Source: Pieris napi
Taxonomy: Eukaryota > Arthropoda > Insecta > Lepidoptera > Pieridae
Length of the DNA: 64,000 bases
Direction of reading: 5' to 3'
NCBI RefSeq assembly: GCF_905475465.1
Contig: NC_062244.1
Coordinates: 4,228,501 to 4,292,500 of the forward strand
The position numbers and the translations under genes are program-made. Of the stretch, positions 36,801 to 50,500 are shown one piece after another. Under the pieces are notes generated by a model. That model saw only the letters and a list, made by a program, of their open reading frames with translations. It did no database searches and was not told the origin of the DNA. Position 1 is the stretch's first letter. Each line of letters begins with the position of its first letter.

Positions 36801-39800
36801 ACACTAAGCACCTATTTAGATCTCAATTCTTCGCTGCAGTCAATCAAGTTTTACATGGAACATCCCTCTTGTTATATTAAATTTTCATGAGATTATAATA
36901 AACCATTATATATAGAATAATATTAAATCTTAAGGCCCTTTTATTATACTACCAGGTAAGAAGTCAGGCTTATATTTGGTCTTTACTTATCGTTTCAAAG
37001 ATCTCAGGAATTTTTACTGCATGAACAAAGCTACGTAGTTAGTTGATAATAGTAATTGATATATTATCTCGCGAAGTGCGAATATGGTTGGGTCCAAGGT
37101 CAGCAGGTCAGCTGTCACCGGGCGGGAAGCCGTCAAGACCGAGACCCTCACACCCAGCTTGAGCTAATTCATTCAATAATTGTAGATGCAATTCATTTTT
37201 GTCACGATGGTATCTAGAAACCATTTAGTGTAATCTTTGTAATGAAATGAACGCGTTTATTGTCTACTATTTGTTTTGCTTTCCTGGATTAATTTCTCAA
37301 TCATTGTAAAACCCTATCGTATGGCAGGAGAGTGATGGATGTTGATTTATTGCTTTTTAATTAAAAGTTTTTACTGTACTTCCCAAAATGGTCATAAGAG
37401 AAAGTAAACCAGATTGATAATGGCAATTAATTTGATTACAATTGTATTAAAGGATATTACTTTGTTGACGTGTCATTAAGATCCTGTAAACTTTATAAAA
37501 ATGATTATGAAATAGAAATCGTAAAAAACACTTCTTTTTTCATTCGTGTATGAAATATCATATGGTGTTTTATTATTTCACAACAGGGGAAATAAAAAAT
37601 AAAAAATCTCATTAAAACTACTAAACCTACTTTTACAAGGATATAATCAAGATCATCTACAGATTAAGAAAAGCGATGTGTGGTTTTTATTTGTCAATGT
37701 TATTACTATATAATATATAAAACATAGCTAATACTGTAAATGACTAACTTTAAAATATTCATATTTCTATTGGACGTTATGTAGAATAATTGTGCGTCTT
37801 TAGTATTGCGGCACAGGAAGGCTGCGCGATGCTAACTGTATGCGTGTAATTTGAGATAAAAACGTTGAGTTCACATTATCGCATGGATATTTATTATTTT
37901 TATTTATATTTAGATAAAATTTTGCCGAAATTGTTTTTTGAATGTCTTAAATAAGGCTTTTTCCGGCTTACGTCATTGTTGCCCAGACAGGAAGGGAATG
38001 TTGCCTAACTCCGGCATATTTTCGTTCAATATAAAACTTTTACTTATCATTAATAAGCTGCACTTGTGTGTCAGTGATTGTCAGACTTGAACTTGGTCTC
38101 CGCGACCTGTGGAATGTAAATTGCCTTCTACAGTGAGAGAGGTATTAAATAAATCTCAAAATTGCGTCATTTATTCGTATACCTTAAAGGTTTTAAACGT
38201 TCGCTAGTTATCGAGTATTTTATATTTCAAAAGCCCAAACTTGTATATTTCAATATTTAAGTGAATAATTTGCGACGTATAATCAAGAATATATAAACTT
38301 AAATCTCACTCAAATCATACTCTTAATGAAAAAGGAAAAATTTGGAGAGGCCGTTACAGGATCACCTTGTTATTTTCACATCCGTTTTTGTGTGTCACAC
38401 AATTTACTTATTTTAACACAGTCTTGCATATTATATATTGTATCTGATTATTCATTTCAACTATTGATTTTTATTATTTATTATTACTATTAAACACGAA
38501 ATTTTATGATTAAAGTTCACAGTCGTAGTTCACTATTAAGAATTCCGTTGAAGTAAAACTTTTGTAATAATTAACATTTGCATAATATTATTATGTAATT
38601 ATTGCCGTAATCTAGCAATTTGCGTAAAATTAGAATTTAATGCAAATTATGCACTCGACGCTTATCTAGATATTTTCATATTTTTATTACACACATTCTA
38701 AATTTTAAGAAAACTTTATTTTGTTATATATCCATTTGGAGAAGTAGTCAAAAATCCCCGGTTTTTCATTTGTTTTCGAATTTTATTGAGTATCGTATGT
38801 TAGTTATAACGACATATACGTTTCCCTACAGACAAGGTGAAAAGGACATTATAAATCAGTGTCCAAGACCTAAGACTGAGTGGAAAAATTGTCTGGCACG
38901 TGGTGGAATTTGCGTTGAATCGTATAGCAATTTGTTCATTAGAGGCCATGCATTCTATAACATAGTGCGGGGTCACTTGGAATATCGTAACACAAGTCGA
39001 TAAGTGCGATTTGGTTTGCGTATAATTGACCCTAAGTTGGCTTTAATTTCGAAGATCTATAACCTGTTAAATGCTTGCACCGAAGCCAACGTATTTTTTT
39101 TTGCTTTGATTTTTTTAAATATATGAAACAGGAGGAAACAAAAAAACTTGGTCTCTCCAAGCACATTGAGTTCCTTGACATCCTTCTTAACTCAGTATGT
39201 AGTAATCGATCATGTGAATTAAACGAATCTTGATTTTTTTTTAATTTTACAGATCTATATAAACATATTTTTCTGGACATACAAACAAAAAGGAGTGATT
39301 TGCGGATTTTTGTGTCACCATTTACATTTACTGTAGTTATTTAACTAAATCACCAATTCAATTGTTCACAACTGAACAAACAAAGAAAAAAAATGGTGTT
39401 ATTAATATTATACTACATCGGTAATCGAAATCAAGTCGTCAATGGAGGCGTTTCTAGTTGAGGTCACATTTGATTGGATAATCATGCATCTTTTGATAGA
39501 TTTAAAGAACGATAATTTTATATATTATATAGATTACCCCAGTCTCTGTATACTGCAGGAATATTTAATTAAATATGAAACCTTGTTACACTGAAATACT
39601 CGAAATCAAAATTATCCATTTACATGACTGTAATAAATCTTTAGGCTTAGGAACAGTATTTTTGGAAAAATTATCAGCAATTTTTTTGCAACGTTGTCCC
39701 TAAACAACGTTAGTTTTTCAAATGTTCCAATGTACGATCTCCGCTTTATTCGGTAAGTATTTTTGGTCCAAGAAACTGCAGAAAACTCAATCGCATGCGT

Positions 39801-42800
39801 TTAATATATTTTTTAAAGACACATACATAAATGACCATTATTATTTATTGCCTTTAAATATTCGATAAAAACTAACAGACCTCCATCGTTATCCATTTTT
39901 GATTTATTGTTAGAGAAATGTTGAAACATTTATTTCACATTCATCAATATATAATGAAATCTCGTAATTAATTAAATATGGCTATCATAAAATTATGTAA
40001 TTAAAAAATTGAAAATTCTTTAGTTCGTTTTGAGTAAGATTTCAACTAATTTTTTTAGTCTACTAAGTAGCTTTTGTCTATTTAATTTTTCCTACACACG
40101 GACAATCATTTTTAGTACTACAAAATATAAATACATTTTAACGTAAACCTTATTCTTTGGTTAAAGAATACGTAGAGAAATGAAATAATCTTTAATAATT
40201 ATATTTTAGTATTAATAATTATATTATTAGTTCCTTAGATTCGACAACAAGAAATTCGTTAATTGCTGGACAGATATAGGTTATTTTATCTATGCATACT
40301 TTGAACCTCCTTTCGACTGTACTGTAACAGATATCAATAAAAAGCTGGCTGACCCTCTAGAATAATATATTCTTTATTAATATATTTATATTTTCTTAAA
40401 TTTCCATATCACAATTATATCCTGTTTAACATTTAATGCTTTACGTTATAATGTAATAAACTAATGTATAGGACACATTAAAGAATATAATACTTGCAAA
40501 TATTATTTATAAACGAAATTACTTTAACACGACGTCCGTTAACCTCGCACAAAACCGATAAATCTTAATTAATAACGTATTGATGTATTATCATGGAATG
40601 TATATCAAGTAGCAATTATTTAGGCAAATAAACTCATCATGTTTGCTTATAACAACCGTTTGATTAATGAGTTCTGTGATATTGAGCCTAGAGGCTCACT
40701 TAAATTGATAAACAACTGGTACTTAGTTAAAATAAATGTTTTAAAATTAGTCTGGCTACCTTGAAACTACTTAGTTTTTTATGTAGAGCTTAATTGGCTG
40801 TGTGTCCTGCAAACCGGAACAGAAATTATGTCAGAAAAATATTTGAAGGTGCAGTATATTCGCAGAGAAAGGCAAATGTTTTTTTGCAAAATAACTTTAT
40901 ATTATCTATGGTTGTTGCAAGTACTGAACATAAAATAAAACTTCTTTTGTCTAAACGAGAATGTACGAGTTTATTCTAGGGAATTCAATCTCGAGTCGAG
41001 ATCGTTTATTCGAGATCTCGTGATATTAAGAATTACAATCTCGCGAGATATCGGTATTTTCGAGATCTCGGGTAGTTTTCAAAAACCAATTGTTTCAAAC
41101 TGATGCTAAACACAATGAAAACGGCTGTGATGAAGAAGTGTTTTTGAGATTAATTAAGATACAATAATATTTTTAAGAAAAATAAGTACCTATTGTAACT
41201 CATATTTATTATAAGTTATAATTTATAACTGTTTCTGTGATTTATTAACTAATTATTTATAATAAATCATGAAACATATATTTTAATACAAGTCTTCGCA
41301 GTGGGGATTAGAGAGTTATATCTGGAATTACTTCTATCTATATATCCTAGATATTAAGGAGTGACTTTGGAAATGACTTCTGAAGAGCAAAGAGTATCGA
41401 AAGTGCTGTTTGATAAGCGGCATCTTTTGTCAGTCGCTATGTACCAAACAGCTGAAAATGCCCTCTGACACTCAACTTTAATTGGTTGCGCTATTATAAG
41501 CGAACTGTAAGCTGAAAAAGAAACACCTTGTAACCACGTGAAAGATAACCCTTGCTCTCCTACGCTTATATAGATTCATATGTTTTTTATGAGTAACTCT
41601 AAGCTGCCCTCAGATCCTCTTCTGATTCCTATTAAAAGCCATGGAGGCATTTTAAATGGATACGTTTTAAACGATGCATTTGCTAGGCACATGCTTAATT
41701 TCATCGCCTTTGAACTGTTCCAAGTCATTTTAAAATTACGGGGATTCAAATATAACAACCCCCTGGTTGCTTTTATTTGACGCTCAGAGATACGTTTGTT
41801 CTTCAAAGAGATTAATTTCCTGATAATACTGACACTTAATCTCGTTAATCCAACGGGATCGATCTCGATAATGGCACGACACTTATAAATCAAACACGGC
41901 TGGATCGATTTAAATGGTTTTTGATTTGTTGAAATTGTCGCTTTTCCGAATCCTATACAACAAAGCAAGGCGCATTGTAATGTTGAGTATTGTAATTTGG
42001 TGATAGTAGTGAACATAATATTTGTTTTATATTCATCGTATTACTTAAGTCAAGCTAATCTCTAACAAGACATTTATTGACTTAAGCGGTACCCGTACGA
42101 AGTTCGCCAGCTAGTACAATACATTTTTAAAGGGCTAGCTTAATAGTTAAGCCATTTCCCGTAACTAATTATTTTTACATTAATGCAAATATTTTATAAT
42201 CACTGAATTCTCTCTGCTCTGTATTATCCAACAATGATTCAGCTAGTAAGCAAGCTGAAACCCTGAACAGAAATTATAAAAATCTTCTTTTTATTAAAGC
42301 TAGCGTTTAATCGGTTAGAGATATTTCCTATATATACGATAATAATTATTTATTCCATCATATGATTTCGAAGCAACTATATATTGCGTCAGGTTCGGCA
42401 TTATCCACTGACAAGGTTTTACTAAACCTGATTGAAAAACATGTACGTAATTTATAGATGTGGTTCGATTTGCGTCCATATAAAAAACAAGTACAAAAAC
42501 ATTATTAAAGATTTTTATTTCTACCAAAACTAAGACAAGACTCTAAGCTTTATAAAATCTTTTATGTTTATTGAAAATAATTATATACCATTTTCTAGTA
42601 AATTCATTTGTTTCTTTACATTCTCATTTACATCCTTATACATAAAAATTAATTCAGTCTATTTTCAATAAAGCCGTAGCTTTAGCACTCATCTTTTATT
42701 TTTATGACAGCGTTATCATAATTTAAAAAAGATATATGACTACTAAACAGTGTAAATTAACTAATTAATTGTATGTTTTGTGATTATTTATGAAAAAGAT

Positions 42801-43172
42801 ATGGCCGCCTGGTGCACTATGTAATGTTTTTTTTGTAACTCGTTATAATATTGTGTAACAAAGTGTGAAGAAATAAATAATTAAGATTTTATGAATAAGT
42901 TAATTATACTAATGAACATAGGTACCATTTGTAAGCAATGTGAAATGAGAAAAATCTATACTTTTCTCGGCAGTAATGATATGAAAACCTTGTTTCGCAT
43001 AATACCGAGTATATCTCCATGAATATTCATGATTGTAGGAGGATTACAAACAGCCTACATGGATGTTTTAAGTGCACTTGTTGGCATTGTGTGTACTTTT
43101 AGACCAAGAGTCGACAAATGAAGGGCAAGGAATTGAAATATTATAAAAATATATCGAAATGAAATGCGTTAT

Positions 43173-45680
43173 AAATTGTTTAAAGCGTTTACTTAACTCA
43201 CATTTAGCTGAACAATGAATGTAACATATATCTAAGTAAAAATCTATTTTTTCGTATTACTATTAATATATAGTTTGACATTGACATGAATCTACTCTAA
43301 TTATTAATTTAGATCTTCAAAGAAGCTACACTTATATATAATTGAATCAATCTTAATGCCACTGTTATTACCGTTAATGCGCTACTCAATAATATCATAC
43401 TTGCGCTTACGCAACAAAGCATATATATTTTTAATGAAACACGCTATGTTAGAAGTGTTATTTTTGGCTGTATTCGTTTTGCTCTAATGTTGCTTCGATA
43501 TTTTTTCTTTTACTTTAATAATTCTCTTGTATACTGTGGTTAGATATACCACAGTATATAGAGATAATTAGATATAACCATATAGTTGGAGAAAAGTAAA
43601 ATTACAAAAGCGTTTAATGTTTTTCGGATAAAAGATTTTAAGACACACTGTAGTTGCCAAGTTGTTGGTTGTAAGAATGCTTTTTCAATTTCAGGTTACG
43701 AGTATATCCACATGTGGTTTTAGTTTAGTAGTGTTCTTTGTAATCAACACATTCACGATACCAATGATGCTATGCTTAACATGATGCATCAAGCATGCCA
43801 CCCTAAACCAAATGCACTAAAACCATCGTCTCGACAAACATACATAGATACTTCAGAACCTCGGCAAGCCCCATAGCAACCTAAACGTGTTGTTATAGTG
43901 AATACGGAATAAAACAATATTTAACTTGTAATTTGCAAAAAAAATAGTGCACGGAAGAAGTGAAACTTCGTAATGTGGAAATGAAAATAGGAAGGGGTAG
44001 AAATTGATTTTTAATGAAATCATACAGTTTCTTTAAGACAAACTTTACTATCATTGCTTACAATTTATTTACATTTACAATCGCATCTTATAAATATCAT
44101 TTTCGAGTGGAGTAAATATCCAAATCTATATAATATACAATGGGATTATGTTGACTAAATTTAGATACGAAATGACGCATTCACTCTCGCTCTGTCCCTT
44201 TCTATTCCCCCTCCGAAGGAGCGTTGAACGTTTAACGCAACAGTGCTTTCATACCCCCTCTATGGTAGCGTTAAACGTTTAACGCAACCTTGTTGGAAAG
44301 TCGCATTAGAAGTTTCACTTCAATAGAACCGAATCGACATAGAGATCGCTACCTAACCAGAAAAAAGTGTTAATTTATGAAGTATTATTAGTTTTATGAG
44401 AGTAGTATAAAAACTACCATAAAGTTTATCTGCAGTCGTCAGCGAAAGATGTTAAACATCTACAGATGCTACTCTACTACTGGAGGTTGAACTTCATGGT
44501 CTGCAATTGCCTTATGGTGCACCATCTCTTTCAGCGTTCATTGTCTGTGTTCAATGTTTTTGATTCTCTTTCTACCTAAACGCGATTAACTTTGGTCCTT
44601 CGTTATAATGTGAGGCAAGATTTAGACATACGATTACGATGTAATACGATTTTTTACTAAGGAATTATGGAAAACACCAATATACAACACATTTTCCCGT
44701 GTGAGACGCGTTTTTGCTTAGACTTTTTTGTATGTTCTTGAAAATACATATGATTATTTTTTAATAATTCATTAATCATTCTTGAGTGAGACTTCGTGAT
44801 TAATATTTTTTCTTTGACATGTTTGAAGAATATATTAAATAGCAATCTTGATCGTTGAGAGTCAAGCTTTATAGATATTAATCAAGTGTAAAGTTGACAT
44901 GATACAACAAGAAGTCAACACGCAGCATGCGCACGCGTCACGATTCGCGACGACACACTATGAAAAGTAATTTACTACGGGACTCACCCATGATGTCGCT
45001 TTCAATAAAAGTTTAAAGCGGAAATTTGATTCCCCGCGAAATAAAGTTTCGGAAGGCATAGAAAGCGTGTTTTTGGACGAATTTTGATTTTTTTATAATG
45101 TGCCCTTAAAAAATACATACAACCCTTAATTTGCACCCCTCTACATTCAACTCCTATTTTTTATTATAATAGATAGTTATTTTTATTGAACTATATATAT
45201 ATGGCAAAACAACGTTTGCCGGGTCAGCTAGTAATACTATAAATATAGCTTCCATGTAAATAATTTAAGAACTTAACGTTTCTATAGTAGTTGTTAGACT
45301 CGTCTATAAATAACCATAGAAATCTGTTGAAATAATCAAGCCATGGTCACTGATGTAATAGAATTTATTAAATTTCATTCATTGCAGGCAGAATGCGTTT
45401 TTTTTATGTTCCGGTTATTACTTACCAATGTTTTCACGGTTAACCGTTTCTCCTAACTATAGAGTGTTGAAACAATGTTAATTTCATAAATGGTCATTAG
45501 ATTTGCATGCATTCTAGCGCAGGTTGAAGTAACAATACAGTATTTATAAATTTTTCACTCTAATATTGTAAAACTCCCTATGTTATTGGGGTCTGAAAAA
45601 ATATAACTGCTTGGCAAACAAACTAATTATCTTTATGCATGTATAAAACGCGATAACAAAACGACGTCCTAAAAATATAT
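43173..45680. repeat. Direct repeat block, copy 1
   Basis: From AAATTGTTTAAAGCGTTTAC onward this runs collinear with 60317-64000 at high identity: shared segments include TAATGCCACT, CTCGGCAAGCCC, AACACGCAGCATGCGC and AACTGCTTGGCAAAC. Copy 1 is shorter because its internal Helitron is truncated. It contains an 18-bp perfect palindrome GCGTTAAACGTTTAACGC at 44268-44285 and no ORF of interest. Orientation is direct. The true right end is unknown because copy 2 leaves the window. Confidence 0.85.
45095..45231 (+). mobile_element. Helitron 3' end, 5'-truncated
   Basis: Carries the standard lepidopteran non-autonomous Helitron tail: CACCCCTCTAC, ATTTTTATTGAAC, then ATGGCAAAACAACGTTTGCC and the terminus GGGTCAGCTAG. 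The full-length counterpart is in copy 2 of the repeat block. Confidence 0.7.
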
Positions 45681-46359
45681 ATCTGTGTATAGGATTTTTG
45701 TAGAAGTTTTGAGTATTGTTTAATGTGATATAAGTGTCACTCTCTTTGATTAATAATCAATTAGTTTAAATAGTGTGTGGTGTGTCATTCCGTAGTTCGT
45801 TTACTAATCAATTAAGTAATAATTATTATATTGTTTGCGACTTTCATACGCATAATACAGAGTTGTGTTTATGTGAGCGATTCTCAAACGTTGTTGGTAT
45901 CATAGCGGTGCAATGGTTTATCGTGTGTGCAATGAATGCTTACTAAAAGAAAACATTTTCAGGAAACTGGCATACCTACCACAGTTAATCTACGACGTGT
46001 ACGAGTGAACCCTATATAGCCTATAAATAAAATGATGAATCATAGATACGTAGATGTAAAAATGTGCCCACTCGTACTAACATCACAGTTTTTAGACTAA
46101 AAAGTGTGTATAACAAAACTACGACAATTCCTGTGCTCTAATGGGCCTTATCAAGCGGTTAGAGTACTTGATAAACGCAGTGTCTGGTAAACTTTATTGC
46201 TTTTAACCAAATTTAATATGACCGATAAAATAAAAATTGAAAAAAATTATATTTTAAATATCAATTGATGAATAAGGTTACATTTTGCATTGTATACACC
46301 AATCTGTATATATTTTTAGTTTTTCTGTCTGATACTTTGAAGTTTATTGAGTTCTAATT

Positions 46360-46563
46360 ATGTTTTTGGTCTTGGCGTCTCTCGCCGGACCCGCGTCACC
46401 TCTTGTGCTATTCATGTTACTGACGTATTTGATAATTCTATGGCAGAATTTTTCCAGCTGCGATCTGTGCTCAAGCAGTATGTCGGATAGCCCATCACAG
46501 CATACCTTTATGCAAGTCTCGAGCTCCAGATTTCACACAGTCAACGAATGGACCACCGTTTAG
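46360..46563 (+). CDS. Candidate 67-aa membrane microprotein
   Basis: A short ORF with an in-frame TGA 12 nt before the ATG, so it is not an extension of a longer frame. It begins MFLVLASLAGPASP and has one hydrophobic segment at about 15-28 (LVLFMLLTYLIILW). A polar tail follows with a Cys pair (CDLC) and many Ser, ending EWTTV. By hand count, somewhat over half of the codons end in G or C, far above the surrounding AT-rich DNA and above most spurious ORFs here. AATAAA at about 46876 could end a transcript. I recognise no homologue. It lies about 1 kb beyond the 3' end of TTC28, on the opposite strand. It could instead be an exon of a larger gene. Confidence 0.45.
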   Translation: MFLVLASLAGPASPLVLFMLLTYLIILWQNFSSCDLCSSSMSDSPSQHTFMQVSSSRFHTVNEWTTV

Positions 46564-47353
46564 TCGCTTCTTTCGTCACCGTTTTTTCAGTTTGAATCTG
46601 TGTAAATAGTGTTCAAAAGCTAGCCATTGACTTGCTTGTCACTAAGGACGTTTAAGCGACGACGTTTTCAATACGTACGTAGGCAACTTAATAATAATTT
46701 CTTACTTATTTACTTAACTAGACCTTTGAACTTGTTGACTCTCAATAACTACAACTGCTATAAGCCGCCGAAGAAAGTTTTTATAGTTCTTGGGTAAACC
46801 GAAAAAAATATGTATTACAATTAACTCTTACTTAAGAAACATTGAATCCACTTCATGACATTGCTAAGAATGTTCAATAAAAGACGGTGTTAATGTAATA
46901 TTTTATTATAATACACGCTGAGCATTAATTACAATGGCAAGAAATTGTAAATACAAGAAATAAATAGCGATGTTATTAATTACAGCTTAACAATATTGTA
47001 CAAATATTCTAATATAAATAAGGACGGACGTTCATAGCCATGAGTATATTCGAAATACATTATATCTATAATAATACAAATAAATTTATGTCCTTTATAC
47101 TACATACAAACTACAGTATCAAAAACGACTACACCGATTTTATTCGTTACAGTTTTTTAATCCTACGAAAGCTACCCCTACCCCAAGGAAAACTCGAAAA
47201 AAACCCAAAATATTAGCTTTCTGTCTAGGTTTATAATCTTAAAAATCAAGTTAATCTTTTGATATCAATTCTGTATTTACAATTGGGAACGAAGTTAAAC
47301 AGATAATATAATAAGTGTTTTTGTCTGTTTCTAAATTAAACAGTTATTATTAG
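46564..47353. other. Spacer downstream of TTC28
   Basis: AT-rich sequence with several possible polyadenylation signals on both strands (for example AATAAA on plus near 46876 and TTTATT on plus near 46902 and 47138). No other feature seen. Confidence 0.45.
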
Positions 47354-47500
47354 GGTCCTTCAAGAAAAGAGCGTACCAATTTATAAAAGGCCAGCAATGC
47401 ACTCGCGAACCCTCTGGCATTGAGAGTGTCCATGGGCGGCGGTATCACTTACCATCAGACAAGTCTCCTGCCCGTTTTCCCCCTGTTCTATAAAAAAAAA
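47354..47500 (+). mobile_element. Non-LTR retrotransposon 3' tail
   Basis: Same tail as at 19750-19897 (CCCTCTGGCATTGAGAGTGT, GGGCGGCGGTATCACTTACC, CCTGCCCGTTTTCCCCCTG, A run). It lies antisense, starting 61 nt past the TTC28 stop, so it is probably within the TTC28 3' UTR. Confidence 0.75.
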
Positions 47501-47560
47501 GTTATCGAAATTAAAATTTGGAGTTAGTCAATTACCTAAATCGATGTTCAAAAACAGTAC

Positions 47561-50500
47561 TCATTTGTTAGGTGGAAAATCTAGAGTTGTGTACGTTGGT
47601 CGCGTTCTAGGGACTAGAGGCCGTCTAACTCGGGGGTGTGTCTTACCCCCCTCTGTGGGTTTGGCTTCCCCTTCCTCTGGCAAATAAGGAGTTCGGGGGT
47701 TCAAGACTAACGCCTTGTACGAAGAATGTGAATCCGCTATACTCCTACCGTCACCCTCATCTCTTCTAGACAACTCTGAAAAAGGCGAAACTGAACGTTT
47801 TTCTATACAACTCGGTCCGGCCGCTTCTTCCTTAGGTTTTAGGTCATACGCGTTCTCTTCTTTTCTCATAGGTTCATCTTTTTTAAACTTGCTCTGGCGT
47901 TCTATTATCTCAGCCGTAGTCAAGTCTGAGGATTGAACATCTGTTTCAAGAGGCGCCGCTGTAAGCCAAGGTCGAGATGCGTTTGTGGTGCACCAACGTT
48001 CTTCATTTTCACTGACGTCACCCAGTAGACCCAACTTTTCTAAGTTCTGGAGTAATAGGTTTTCGCTGGAACTTGCGGCTCGCATTTCTGTTTTTGAATC
48101 TTCAGCTAGCAGTAACTCTGCCAACGGTGGAGCGAGGCCTAATCCGATATTCCTTTCGTGGTAGACTTCCGATATAGTCGGGGTTAATTCACCGCTCATA
48201 TGTCTAACTTGGGCCATGGAGTCGCGGCTTGTGCCCATTTTGGGTCGAGGTGCCCGTTTGGAGGTGGAAGGTTGGGGTTCTTTATCTTCTTCGGTGCGCC
48301 TCGGTTGGGCCGAGGCGAGTTCGTAGAAAGCGTCGAGGTATCGCTGGTGGGGGTCAGGTCGCCGACGTAGTACCGTGTCGTGTCCTGAGGATTCCCAATC
48401 TGAGTCGTCTGACGGGGGTCGTCTGGTGTAAAGGGTGCGAATTTTGGTTTGATGCGCGAGGGCGAGTGATACGTCTCGTTGGGGGGCAGTAGTGGGGGGC
48501 GAAGGGGTAAATGCTGCGTCGCTTTCCCCCCTGTAGCGAGGAGGGGCAGCTGCGGGTGGAGGGGCATTACGACCATCTGGTTCTCCACGGCCCACTTCGC
48601 CTGTGTTTCGCACGTACATTGTGAACGCCCCGCCGCAAGAGCCAAGAGGTAGCGGTGGCGGAGGAACCGTTGTTACATTTTCTTCTGTAAGATAAAATAT
48701 GTTTTTTGTAAAGAGTTGAGATAAACTAGCACATCGTTAGTAGATTGAAATACAAAATTAAGATACAAAGACGTAATAATGTAATCATAAACATTATTAT
48801 GTATTTTTTCTTGGTTAAGCCACCTTGGTTAATATTTACTTAGAATTTATAGTGTAATATGAGAGCTGAGAAAGTGAGAATATATTTATCATATTAACAG
48901 ACTACAATATTCTTTAAGAAGACTAGAAAAGAACTTACTTCTGTGTGTGGTGGGAGGAGTTTCTCCGTCTGAATGGGGTTCCAAATCTCCATCATCGATA
49001 GATGCAAGTGATTCCACGCTCGAACTTGATTCTAAGCTCAAACTTCTAGGCGCTTCTTGCGTATCTATTAAAAAAATAATAATTATTAGAAAATAACTTA
49101 ACATGTTGTATAAATAAAACAAAAACGTTATAGTAGTAACAATTTTCATGGTCCTATTTATAAAAATAAAAAACTTGTTGTTTTCACCAAAGATCCGCTC
49201 GAATCCGAAAGCGCTCGCAAAGAAAAATACATTTGTTCTCAAACTCTCAATAGAGTAGGAAACTCGTTTATTTACTGAAATTAAGAAAAAGCGTACCAAA
49301 TAGAGCAAGCAAGGCCTGGAGTACGAATTGTATATGTCTCCGGTTCGTAGCTTTACCGCGTAACATTACTTCGTCTTGACCAACTTCAGCCAAATCGAAT
49401 CCAAGGGACGCCAACAGTTCGTGACATCCGTTCACACGCCATAATCTAAAATGAGTATAAGTGAATTAGATGGTGAAATTCCTATTATCGAGTTGTGATA
49501 ATAAAATTCGATTCTTGTGTATGAGAAAATATATTATAATCAAAATCAGATTCGTATTTTTCATGCCAATTTCGTTTCACGAAACACTTAATATGTTTTA
49601 ATTTATTTAATTACTATTTATTATATATATATATATATATATATATATTTTATGAGATACATTAAATGTGGTACGTCACTTAAGTGAAAAAGTTTATTAT
49701 TATTAAAAAAAAAGTAAATAACAATATAACTTACCTAATTAAAATTATTAATTTTTAATTTAACAATTAACTAAATAAAATAATAATAAGTTTAATTATT
49801 ATTTTAACGGTCACCATATTAATATATTTACAAATTAGCAGTGAGATTGTAAGTGCCACTGTATAAACTAAAAACTTTGAAACAATATCTTTTTTTTATA
49901 TTAAGACTTAAGTTACAATGATTATTATATACCTGACATTAACAGCAACTTCTATTGTGTCAGTTTCCGAGTTTTTAACTGTGAATTGTGATATAACTGA
50001 TCGGATAACTCCGATTATATCATCTGCCACATCGCCATTTGATATTAACTTGGACAATGCTTGTAGAGTTGTTGATGACAGTCCTGGAGAAAAAATTAAA
50101 TTAAGTGACGAAAACTAATTAGGTCGGCGACTATAAATTTTTTTTAATACAGATTGTATCTCCTCCAGTGGTGCTACACCCCTTGGACCGAGATTTCTGT
50201 AGCTGTTTGATTTTTTTAAATAGGCAAGTAGGTGATCAGCCTTTTATGAACAGATTTTTAAAGTCTATGCCAATTTCCGTTCACGACCCTTCCCTGCAGC
50301 GTATAAGCGAGTGAAATACATATAAATACATCTAAATTGATTGACAGCCCTGATTGTTCGAATACACGACCTAAGCGTTGATGGTCACACGGACAACACT
50401 GCTCTGCCCCATTCACACATTAGTACATAGTACCTATATATATCCTGTTTATTATTTTATAAAAAAACCAATAAGAGTTTTCATTAATTATCACTCACCT

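Larger units (their letters stand above)
30867..46359. other. Gene desert of about 15.5 kb
   Basis: AT-rich with no gene I can support. Local exceptions: a GC-rich promoter-like patch at 34030-34140; a GC-rich island at 37075-37170 with a 27-codon ORF; a cluster of CGAGATCTCG palindromes at 40988-41072; and the repeat block from 43173. Frames at 38770-39003 and 41576-42016 are open but have no recognisable content. Confidence 0.5.

Noticed and set aside
38770..39003. 77-codon ORF in the gene desert
   Set aside because: No recognisable domain, AT-rich codons, no supporting splice or promoter signal that I could defend.
41576..42016. 146-codon minus-strand ORF overlapping a plus-strand ORF
   Set aside because: Neither frame resembles a known family; open frames on both strands suggest decayed repeat or chance, so not called as a gene.
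49918..50118. 66-codon plus-strand ORF with a hydrophobic start
   Set aside because: Antisense of TTC28 exon 50083-49933.
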